Shown here: positions 1 to 5,111 of the stretch, piece by piece
How positions within the stretch are numbered: position 1 is the stretch's first letter
Layout of the letters: each line of letters starts with the position of its first letter
Assembly (NCBI GenBank): GCA_910577885.1
Contig: CAJTNK010000124.1
Location: 1-5,167 of the forward strand
DNA from: an uncultured Rikenella sp.
GTDB lineage: Bacteria > Bacteroidota > Bacteroidia > Bacteroidales > Rikenellaceae
Reading direction: 5' to 3'
Length of the DNA stretch: 5,167 nt
The notes under the pieces: model-generated
What the model was told of the DNA's origin: nothing
Seen by the model: only the letters and a program-made list of their open reading frames with translations
Database searches by the model: none
Translations under genes and position numbers: made by a program

Positions 1-36
1 ACGCCGGGCGGGCGGTGCCTCCCGGCACTCGGTATG

Positions 37-125
37 GGCCATTCGGGCGAGAAAAACAGGCAGAGACAACCCCAGCAAAACGCCCGGTGGGCGTGCCGAG
101 CAGCACCCGAGCGGCACCCTGACGG
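37..125 (+). repeat. Copy of hairpin-rich intergenic repeat
   Basis: This stretch shares three blocks with the far end of the window, all in the same orientation. Positions 37-55 match 5047-5065 with one mismatch. Positions 72-93 match 4808-4829 exactly (22 bp). Positions 93-125 match 5079-5111 with one mismatch over 33 bp. The blocks are spaced differently in the two places, so this is a mosaic and not one simple duplication. Positions 45-59 also recur exactly at 3106-3120, just ahead of the kinase gene. The block contains short inverted repeats such as CGCCC-GGT-GGGCG. It encodes no recognisable protein, and its open frame looks fortuitous. Confidence 0.75.
74..93 (-). terminator. Probable intrinsic terminator of mnmA
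   Basis: Read on the minus strand, a stem CGCCC, loop ACC and stem GGGCG are followed at once by TTTTGCT. It lies about 46 bases downstream of the mnmA stop codon, a plausible place for a Rho-independent terminator. The stem is only 5 bp and the U-run is short. The same 22-bp block recurs at 4808-4829, where no minus-strand gene precedes it, so the hairpin may be a property of the repeat and not a dedicated terminator. Confidence 0.45.
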
Positions 126-139
126 CTACAAAACCAGCC

Positions 140-1345
140 TCAGGCATCGATCACCCCGGAGCCGATCAGTTCGCCGTCCGGCGCATACCACGCCGCAAAC
201 TGGCCCGCCGTCACCCCCCTTTGCGGTTCGGCAAAGTCGACGACTCCCCAACCGTTTTCGTCCACCCGCAACGTCGCCCGTTGCAGCGGCTGCCGATAGC
301 GGATCCGCACCAGATAGTCGCGCGGCGACAAGTCGCCGCCGACCGGCGCCAAGTCCGGCCGCACCCAGTGCATCTCGTCCGGCCGGATCCGCAGTCCCCG
401 GCGGTACAACCCCGGATGCCGCTCGCCCATCCCCACGTACACGACATTTTCGGCCACGTCCGTCGCGATGACAAACAACGGTTCCGGCTTCCCCCCCACG
501 TGCAGCCCCTTGCGCTGACCGATCGTGTAGAAGTGCGCCCCGTTGTGCTCCCCCACCTTCGCACCGTCCGACACCTTATATATATAAGGAGCATACGGAT
601 CGTGAGCCGCCTCGGCGTACCCCGCCCAATCCGCCGGAATTTCGACGATCGCCCCGCCCGGCTTGGCGGCGAGTTTCTGTTGCAGAAAAATCGGCAAGTC
701 GACCTTCCCCACAAAACAAATCCCCTGCGAATCCTTCCTCTCGGCCGTCGCCAATCCCTGCTGCGCCGCGATCCGCCGCACCTCCGGTTTTTGGAGGCCG
801 CCGATCGGGAACAAAGCCCGGGCGAGCTGCTCCTGGTTGAGCTGACAGAGAAAATAGCTTTGGTCTTTGTTCGGGTCGTCGCCTGCCACGAGCCGATGGT
901 ACGACCGTCCGTCCACCGGGCTGACCACCGTGTCGCGCTTGCAGTAGTGTCCCGTGGCCACGTAATCGGCCCCCAGCTCCAAAGCAGCCTTCAGAAAAGC
1001 GTCGAACTTGATTTCGCGGTTGCACAACACATCCGGATTGGGGGTCCTCCCCCACCCGTACTCGGCAAACATGTAGTCCACCACCCGCTGGCGATACGGT
1101 TCGCTGAGGTCGATGAAGTGGAACTCGATGTCGAGTTTCTTGGCCACCAGCTCGGCGAACACCCGGTCGTCGTACCACGGACAGTCTCCGGCCAGCGTCC
1201 CTGTCGTGTCGTGCCAGTTTCGCATGAACATCCCCACCACCTCATAGCCCTGTTCCTTGAGCAGCCAGGCGGCGACGCTCGAGTCGACCCCGCCCGAAAG
1301 ACCCACCACCACCCTCGGTTTCCTGTTTTCCGTCCTGTTTTCCAT
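140..1345 (-). CDS. mnmA: tRNA-specific 2-thiouridylase MnmA
   Basis: MnmA adenylates and thiolates the wobble uridine (U34) of tRNA-Lys, tRNA-Glu and tRNA-Gln in the cytoplasm, using persulfide sulfur. The 401-residue product shows the ATP-pyrophosphatase P-loop SGGVDSS at residues 17-23 and ATGHY at 130-134. The motif NPDVLCNREIKF at 103-114 contains the first catalytic cysteine (C108), and GICFVG at 208-213 contains the second (C210). GQRKGL lies at 276-281, before the C-terminal beta-barrel domains. About 25 extra residues near 236-262, between the central and C-terminal parts, are absent from the shorter E. coli type protein; as I recall, Bacteroidetes MnmA has a similar insertion. The ATG at 1343-1345 is preferred because the P-loop follows shortly after it. 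A longer in-frame start at 1474 would add 43 unlike-family residues and run across the proposed promoter. The gene stands alone on this strand and is divergent from the aminotransferase. Confidence 0.97.
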   Translation of the reverse strand: MENRTENRKPRVVVGLSGGVDSSVAAWLLKEQGYEVVGMFMRNWHDTTGTLAGDCPWYDDRVFAELVAKKLDIEFHFIDLSEPYRQRVVDYMFAEYGWGRTPNPDVLCNREIKFDAFLKAALELGADYVATGHYCKRDTVVSPVDGRSYHRLVAGDDPNKDQSYFLCQLNQEQLARALFPIGGLQKPEVRRIAAQQGLATAERKDSQGICFVGKVDLPIFLQQKLAAKPGGAIVEIPADWAGYAEAAHDPYAPYIYKVSDGAKVGEHNGAHFYTIGQRKGLHVGGKPEPLFVIATDVAENVVYVGMGERHPGLYRRGLRIRPDEMHWVRPDLAPVGGDLSPRDYLVRIRYRQPLQRATLRVDENGWGVVDFAEPQRGVTAGQFAAWYAPDGELIGSGVIDA

Positions 1346-1397
1346 GTCGTTCCTCGTTGTATTAAACCACCCGCCCCCCTCCGGGCAAGCGCGCATC

Positions 1398-1405
1398 CAA
1401 AGGTA
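1398..1405 (-). promoter_or_regulatory. Bacteroidetes -7 box, mnmA promoter
   Basis: On the minus strand this reads TACCTTTG, an exact match to the Bacteroidetes sigma-ABfr -7 consensus TAnnTTTG. It lies 52 bases upstream of the chosen mnmA ATG. I see no clear TTG/TTTG -33 element at the usual 19-21 bp spacing, so the call rests on the -7 box and its position in the divergent region. It supports the shorter mnmA start. Confidence 0.55.
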
Positions 1406-1474
1406 CGGCTTTTCCGCCGGATTTTCGCCCGCCGCAATTTCACACACCGTCCCATGCGGCAACGCAAAAAACAC

Positions 1475-1482
1475 TATCTTTG
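1475..1482 (+). promoter_or_regulatory. Bacteroidetes -7 box, aminotransferase promoter
   Basis: TATCTTTG matches the -7 consensus TAnnTTTG exactly. It sits 35 bases upstream of the ATG at 1518, inside a short AT-rich patch in otherwise GC-rich DNA. No convincing -33 element is visible. Transcription would start roughly at 1488-1491, giving a leader of about 30 bases with no Shine-Dalgarno sequence, as is usual in this phylum. It is divergent from the mnmA box, and the two boxes are about 70 bp apart. Confidence 0.6.
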
Positions 1483-1517
1483 TTTTTCAGAAGAAGAACC
1501 TCAACGCATCACACCTT

Positions 1518-2723
1518 ATGCCGAAGATTTCGCAGACCGGCCAAAACGTCCCGGCCTCCCCGATCCGGAAACTCGTCCCGTACGCCGAAGCGGCCAAACA
1601 GCGCGGGATACAGGTCTACCACCTGAACATCGGCCAGCCGGACATTCCCACGCCGGACGAGGCATTGGCTGCGATCCGCGAGGTGGACGTACGGACGGTG
1701 GCCTACACCCACTCGGCCGGAATCGGGAGTTATCGCGAGGCGCTGGCCCGGTTTTATACGGAGCGGGGATTGCCCCTCACGGCCGAACAGATCATCGTCA
1801 CGACGGGCGGTTCGGAGGCGATCCTGATGGGGATGCTGGCCACCTGCGACCGGGGGGATCAAATCATCGTTCCGGAACCGTACTATGCCAATTACAACGG
1901 CTTTGCGACCGAGGCGGGGGTCGAGATCGTACCCGTCCGATCGTTGATCGAAGAGGATTTCGCGCTGCCGCCGATCGCCGAGTTCGAAAAACTGATTACG
2001 CCCAAAACGCGCGGCATTCTGATCTGCAACCCGAACAACCCGACCGGTTACCTGTACAGCGAGGAGGAGATTCTGCAGCTGCGGGAGATCGTGCTGCGCC
2101 ACGACCTTTTCCTGATGGCCGACGAGGTGTACAGCGATTTTTGCTACGACGGGGCGCGCCACCATTCGGTGCTGGCCTTGGAGGGGATGGACGACCACGT
2201 CATCATGATGGACTCGATCTCCAAGCGTTTCAGCATGTGCGGCGCGCGGATCGGGGCACTGGCGAGCCGCAATCCGGCGGTGATCGACGCGGCCTTGCGG
2301 ATGGGCCAGGCGCGACTCTGCGCGCCGTACGTGGAACAGGTGGCGGCCGAAGCGGCGCTCCGGGCTCCGAAAAGCTATTTCGAACAGGTACACGACGAAT
2401 ACAAGACCCGGCGGAATTTCATGATCGAGGCGCTGAACCGGATGCCGGGCGTCCGGTGTCCGAAGCCTCGGGGGGCGTTCTATGCCATTGCGGAGCTGCC
2501 GGTGGACGACGCCGACCGGTTCGCCCGGTGGATGCTCGAGGAGTTCCAACACAACGGACACACCGTCATGGTGGCTCCGGCATCGGGATTCTACGCCCGG
2601 CCGGAGACCGGACGCCATCAAGTCCGCCTGGCCTACGTCCTCAACATCGACGACCTCCGCGGAGCGATGGAAACCCTGGCCCTGGCCTTGCAGGCATATC
2701 CGGGACGCACCACACCGCGATAA
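1518..2723 (+). CDS. PLP-dependent aminotransferase, aspartate aminotransferase-like (class I/II)
   Basis: This is a cytoplasmic fold-type I aminotransferase that transfers an amino group between an amino acid and a 2-oxo acid through pyridoxal phosphate. The exact substrate cannot be read from the sequence. The 401-residue product has the N-terminal substrate loop LNIGQPDIPTP at 36-46 and TTGGSEA at 95-101 in the phosphate-binding region. NPNNPTG lies at 171-177 and ADEVYS at 201-206, where D202 should contact the pyridine nitrogen and Y205 the PLP hydroxyl. SISKRFSMCGARIG at 233-246 contains the Schiff-base lysine K236 and the phosphate-contact arginine R244. R370 in HQVRLAYVLN fits the alpha-carboxylate-binding arginine. 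All key residues are present and the length is typical. The ATG at 1518 is chosen because family similarity begins just after it; upstream in-frame starts run antisense through the mnmA start and the promoter. Type Ib aspartate aminotransferase is the best guess, with aromatic or other 2-oxo acid specificity possible. Confidence 0.93.
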   Translation: MPKISQTGQNVPASPIRKLVPYAEAAKQRGIQVYHLNIGQPDIPTPDEALAAIREVDVRTVAYTHSAGIGSYREALARFYTERGLPLTAEQIIVTTGGSEAILMGMLATCDRGDQIIVPEPYYANYNGFATEAGVEIVPVRSLIEEDFALPPIAEFEKLITPKTRGILICNPNNPTGYLYSEEEILQLREIVLRHDLFLMADEVYSDFCYDGARHHSVLALEGMDDHVIMMDSISKRFSMCGARIGALASRNPAVIDAALRMGQARLCAPYVEQVAAEAALRAPKSYFEQVHDEYKTRRNFMIEALNRMPGVRCPKPRGAFYAIAELPVDDADRFARWMLEEFQHNGHTVMVAPASGFYARPETGRHQVRLAYVLNIDDLRGAMETLALALQAYPGRTTPR

Positions 2724-2804
2724 ACATCCATTCTTTTTACTTTCGGTTTTACTCCCGCTACCTCGGCAAAACGTGCAATCGGTCTTTAGCTACGGGATAG
2801 AACT

Positions 2805-2828
2805 GTTCTTTTTCTGAAGAAAAAGAAC
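2805..2828. repeat. Left 24-nt palindrome of the inverted-repeat element
   Basis: An 11-bp perfect stem (GTTCTTTTTCT paired with AGAAAAAGAAC) surrounds a 2-nt centre. Fourteen bases later, at 2843-2859, comes a second hairpin, AAAGTGC-TTC-GCACTTT. The palindrome lies 81 bases after the aminotransferase stop and could also end that transcript. It lacks the GC-rich stem of a classical intrinsic terminator, and nothing better is visible after that gene. Confidence 0.8.
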
Positions 2829-3036
2829 CAAAAAGACTTCCGAAAGTGCTTCGCACTTTAAAGCCATTCGGGTCACAAGGTTCTTCGTGTTGGTTGGGGG
2901 TGACACTTTTTTGACGGGCGCATGGGGCGATGCGAAACCTTATCGCGCCCGCAAAAAAGAGCACCCCCAAAGAAACAAAGCGAATACTGTACCGAGATAG
3001 AGTTAGGATGCGTAAGCATCCTCGAAAGTTTCTTTG

Positions 3037-3060
3037 GTACTTTCTGTTCACAGAAAGTAC
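3037..3060. repeat. Right 24-nt palindrome of the inverted-repeat element
   Basis: An 11-bp perfect stem (GTACTTTCTGT paired with ACAGAAAGTAC) surrounds a 2-nt centre, the same geometry as the left palindrome although the stem sequence differs. A second hairpin (AGGATGC-GTAA-GCATCCT, 3005-3022) lies 14 bases inward, the same spacing as on the left. The kinase ATG is 75 bases further right. I see no clear TAnnTTTG box between this palindrome and that ATG. Confidence 0.8.
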
Positions 3061-3134
3061 AGTACCCTCCTGTCGCCAATAACCGTTTACACATTATCCA
3101 AGGCAGGGCGAGAAAAACAGATAATAGTTATAGT

Positions 3135-4640
3135 ATGCAGTATCCGAGCGCGCTTCGGTACACGGAGACGATATTGAACCCCAGGGGTCTGTTTCGTCAG
3201 TTGGACGGGGTTTCGGCCAGCGTTCCGTTGGACTATTCGAGCGGCGCATACGGGGTTGTGTTTCGGGTGTCTGTCGACGGGCGTCCGTGTGCGTTGAAGT
3301 GTTTCACCCGCCACCAGCCCGGTCGGGCGGAGGCCTATCGTCGGATGGTGCAGACGTTGGAGTCGGTCTGGGAACGGAACGAGACCTATGTGGTCCCGTT
3401 CCGTTGGTTGGAGGACGAAGTGACCGTGTTCGGCGACGACGGTAGTGTTTCGGTGCATTCGGCGGTGGCGATGGAGTGGGTCGAAGGAGTTTCGTTGACC
3501 CAGGCGATCCGGGAAGCGGCGCTTTCGGCCAACCGTTCGTCCCTTGAGGGTCACTCTGCGGCGTTCGACCGGCTGGCTTCGTGGCTGTTGGCCCAGCCGT
3601 TCGCGCACGGCGACCTGAAACCCGACAACCTGATCTTGCGTCCGGACGGCACGTTGACAATGATCGACTACGACGGTTTATATCTTCCGGAGATGGCCGG
3701 GGAACGCGCTCGGGAGATCGGGACCGAGGGATTCCGGCATCCGGGCCGCTCGGAAACCGCCTTCGACAAGCACATCGACGACTTTTCGATCGCCCTGATC
3801 AGCCTCGGCCTGCGGGCCTTGGCGCGGTGGCCGGAGCTGTACGGCCGGTTCGAAAGCCGATCGGGTCTGCTTTTCGACCCGCTGTTGTTGGGACGGGGAA
3901 CCTGTCCGGCCTACAACTTTCTGAAAAACAAGGAACTGGCCGCAGATCCGCTCTTCGTTTGGCTGGGATCCGGTGCGGAGCAGTTCAGCGACCTGGCCGA
4001 TGCTTTAACGGCACACGCTCCCCATCGCGAGCGAACGACCTCTTACGATTATGTCGGCGAGCCGGGTCGGGAGGGAATCCGGCTGGTGAAACGGAACGGC
4101 AAATACGGATTCACGGACGCAGCGGGACGGGTAGTTGCTGCCTGTCGCTACGACCGTGCCCGGGAATTCGCGGAAGGGGCGGCGGCGGTGTGCCTGGAGG
4201 GTCGGTGGGGTTTCATCGCGCCGGACGGAGGTTGGCTCCGGGAACCGGTGTACGAGGAGTGCGGCGACTTTTCGGAGGGAGCGGCGCCGGTACGGGTCGA
4301 CGGACGATGGAGCTACGTCGACGGCGAGTTCCGTCTGCTCTCCCGGCCGCGGTTCGACGATGCCTGGCCGCTGGTCGAAGGACGCGGGCTGGTACGCAAG
4401 GGGAGCCGTTACGGCTATGTCGGACCGGACGGCCGACTGGCCATTCCGATCCGTTACGACTTTGCACAGGGGTTTCGCGAGGGGGCGGCATGCGTCATGG
4501 TCGATGGCCTGTATGGCTACATCGATCGCCGGGGACGATACCTGATCGAGCCGACGTTCGATTACGCGCGCTCCAAACGAGACGGCCAGGCCTACGTAGA
4601 ACGCGAAGGCAAAGGCGAGCTGCTCAGTTTTGGTGATTGA
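3135..4640 (+). CDS. Protein kinase-like protein with C-terminal WG repeats
   Basis: The 501-residue product joins an N-terminal protein kinase fold to a C-terminal WG-repeat domain. In the kinase part, a glycine-rich loop SSGAYGVVF lies at 35-43, the probable ATP lysine is K55 (CALKCF), and the hinge-like MEWVEG is at 113-118. The catalytic loop HGDLKPDN is at 158-165, with D160 and N165. IDYDG at 177-181 replaces the usual DFG, D178 being the metal ligand. The DYDG form and the following EGFRHPGR segment resemble YegI-like bacterial kinases. All core catalytic residues are present, so it is probably active; the target is unknown. Residues about 312-501 hold five WG units (KYGF 323, RWGF 357, RWSY 391, RYGY 425, LYGY 459), each exactly 34 residues apart, and a sixth degenerate end. 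There is no signal peptide or membrane segment, so it should be cytoplasmic. The ATG at 3135 is chosen because the in-frame extension to 2922 only translates the inverted repeat. The first half seems to use more G- and T-ending codons than the upstream genes, which may hint at different ancestry. Confidence 0.85.
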   Translation: MQYPSALRYTETILNPRGLFRQLDGVSASVPLDYSSGAYGVVFRVSVDGRPCALKCFTRHQPGRAEAYRRMVQTLESVWERNETYVVPFRWLEDEVTVFGDDGSVSVHSAVAMEWVEGVSLTQAIREAALSANRSSLEGHSAAFDRLASWLLAQPFAHGDLKPDNLILRPDGTLTMIDYDGLYLPEMAGERAREIGTEGFRHPGRSETAFDKHIDDFSIALISLGLRALARWPELYGRFESRSGLLFDPLLLGRGTCPAYNFLKNKELAADPLFVWLGSGAEQFSDLADALTAHAPHRERTTSYDYVGEPGREGIRLVKRNGKYGFTDAAGRVVAACRYDRAREFAEGAAAVCLEGRWGFIAPDGGWLREPVYEECGDFSEGAAPVRVDGRWSYVDGEFRLLSRPRFDDAWPLVEGRGLVRKGSRYGYVGPDGRLAIPIRYDFAQGFREGAACVMVDGLYGYIDRRGRYLIEPTFDYARSKRDGQAYVEREGKGELLSFGD

Positions 4641-4656
4641 CATTCCCGGCCCCGGG

Positions 4657-4712
4657 GTGCCGCTCGGCACGCGAACCGCACCCACAGGGTGTTTTATTGG
4701 GCTTTTCTCGAC
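4657..4712 (-). repeat. Inverted copy of the hairpin/GAGAAAA repeat
   Basis: On the minus strand this segment reads a GGTCGAGAAAAGCCC block followed by GTGCCGAGCGGCAC. The same two blocks occur on the plus strand at 5055-5069 (14 of 15 positions) and 5079-5092 (14 of 14). The FISUMP remnants at 4720-5026 therefore lie between inverted copies of one short element. The 14-bp block is itself a hairpin (GTGCCG-ct-CGGCAC) and starts 17 bases after the kinase stop. Confidence 0.6.
4678..4698 (+). terminator. Probable intrinsic terminator of the kinase gene
   Basis: The stem CACCC, loop ACA and stem GGGTG are followed by TTTTATT, with one extra G-T pair at the base. It begins 38 bases after the kinase stop codon. 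A second GC-rich hairpin (4657-4670) lies between stop and terminator. A similar hairpin, ACACCC-AAA-GGGTGT, at 5026-5040 has no T-run, so the stem may belong to the repeat family and serve as a terminator only here. Confidence 0.55.
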
Positions 4713-4719
4713 CAAGCGG

Positions 4720-4797
4720 GACACCAACGGCTGTGGTTGGTCGTCGACCGCGTCGGGCAGCAATGCCCGCTACTGGCACTTCAACTACAACTTTCTC
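4720..4797 (+). pseudogene. Truncated FISUMP (Fib_succ_major) domain fragment 1
   Basis: Starting at 4720 the frame reads DTNGCGWSSTASGSNARYWH and then FNYNFL. This is the WSS core and following strand seen near the C-terminus of Fibrobacter succinogenes major-domain proteins, which have a C-type-lectin-like fold and are common surface or secreted proteins in Bacteroidetes. The similarity stops abruptly near 4797, about 10 bases before the 22-bp repeat at 4808. The expected ending, a segment like RANGLQLRCLQE, is missing. Nothing of the rest of the domain lies upstream, where the kinase terminator sits. It is a remnant and not an expressed gene. The family call is from memory of the motif. 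Confidence 0.55.
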
Positions 4798-4807
4798 GCC
4801 CGACAGG

Positions 4808-4829
4808 CCAGCAAAACGCCCGGTGGGCG
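4808..4829. repeat. 22-bp exact repeat of 72-93
   Basis: All 22 bases are identical to positions 72-93, in the same orientation, almost 4.74 kb away. It contains the CGCCC-GGT-GGGCG hairpin, which on the minus strand is followed by TTTTGCTGG. Here it sits at the junction between the two FISUMP fragments and may mark a recombination joint. Confidence 0.85.
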
Positions 4830-4840
4830 CGGCCCCGGGC

Positions 4841-5026
4841 CTCCGCGGCTACGACCACGGCAAAGTACGGCGCGTCGGCGACTACGGGTACAACTGGTCG
4901 TCGTCGGCTTCAATGTCAGTCGGAACCGACGATTACGTTTGCTTTTTTCAATTCTATACTACCGGGTTCGGACCGAATGACCTCAGTTACCGTGCGAACG
5001 GTCTTCAGTTGCGTTGCCTCCAGGAA
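4841..5026 (+). pseudogene. FISUMP (Fib_succ_major) domain C-terminal fragment 2
   Basis: In a different frame from fragment 1, this reads LRGYDHGKVRRVGDYGYNWS, then SSAS, a variable stretch, and ends RANGLQLRCLQE. That is the complete final part of a FISUMP domain: a GYR-like turn, the WSS core, variable strands and the NGxxxRC terminus. The N-terminal bulk of the protein is missing. The natural end has lost its stop codon, so the frame continues as HPKGVLL and stays open to the window end. The joined frame upstream is low-complexity and unrelated. It is best read as a 3'-end gene fragment, either decayed or kept as a silent cassette. It could also be the tail of a frameshifted gene, but no suitable upstream half exists between 4641 and 4840. 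Confidence 0.65.
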
Positions 5027-5111
5027 CACCCAAAGGGTGTCTTACTGGCCATTCGGCCGAGAAAAGCCCAGCCCTCGTGTGCCGAGCGGCACCCGAGCGG
5101 CACCCTGACGG
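5027..5111 (+). repeat. Second copy of hairpin-rich intergenic repeat
   Basis: This copy follows the FISUMP fragment directly. It contains the hairpin ACACCC-AAA-GGGTGT (5026-5040, beginning on the last base of the fragment), the GGCCATTCGG-GAGAAAA block (5047-5065) and the GTGCCGAGCGGCAC hairpin with its continuation (5079-5111). The last two match 37-55 and 93-125. The remaining bases to 5167 hold two more CGAGAAAA octamers (5113-5120 and 5147-5154) and no recognisable gene; the window ends within this region. Confidence 0.7.

Larger units (their letters stand above)
2746..3118. repeat. Large imperfect inverted-repeat (MITE-like) element
   Basis: This element fills nearly all of the 411-bp gap between the aminotransferase and the kinase. 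Its two arms, about 2746-2921 and 2945-3118, are diverged inverted copies of each other. Outer ends 2746-2764 and 3100-3118 match at 14 of 19 positions in inverse orientation. Inner ends 2894-2921 and 2945-2970 share long blocks such as TTGGGGGTG and CTTTTTTG. Each arm carries, in the same order, a 24-nt palindrome, a 14-nt spacer and a smaller hairpin, around a centre of about 23 bases. The element is AT-richer than the genes beside it. Short open frames run through it on both strands, but they are symmetrical by-products of the repeat. No transposase is present. It could be a non-autonomous transposable element, a REP/BIME-like element or a structured RNA. It resembles intergenic repeats I recall from other Bacteroidales, but I have not matched it to a named family. 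Confidence 0.8.

Noticed and set aside
34..471. A 145-codon plus-strand open frame at the window start
   Set aside because: Its first part translates the intergenic repeat and the rest is antisense to the 3' end of mnmA.
1509..2621. A 370-codon minus-strand open frame
   Set aside because: It is wholly antisense to the aminotransferase, whose catalytic motifs are all intact, and has low-complexity Arg/His-rich composition.
221..2800. An 859-codon open frame on the plus strand
   Set aside because: It runs antisense through mnmA, then out of frame through the aminotransferase. Its translation is rich in Arg, Pro and His with no domain, as expected for a shadow frame in GC-rich DNA.
2805..3060. 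A CRISPR array, because of repeated similar hairpins
   Set aside because: There are only two related units, inverted relative to each other and diverged. No direct repeats with regular unique spacers are present.
2758..3094. Two small minus-strand open frames in the aminotransferase-kinase gap
   Set aside because: They lie inside the inverted-repeat element and share peptide phrases with the plus-strand frame of the other arm, so they are products of the repeat's symmetry.
3581..4636. A 351-codon plus-strand open frame
   Set aside because: It is an out-of-frame shadow of the kinase/WG gene, rich in Arg and Gly, and has none of the motifs visible in the true frame.
4630..4980. A 116-codon open frame proposed as a small gene after the kinase
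   Set aside because: It begins inside the end of the kinase gene and strings together terminator, FISUMP fragment 1 and the wrong frame of fragment 2. Only the fragment itself is meaningful.
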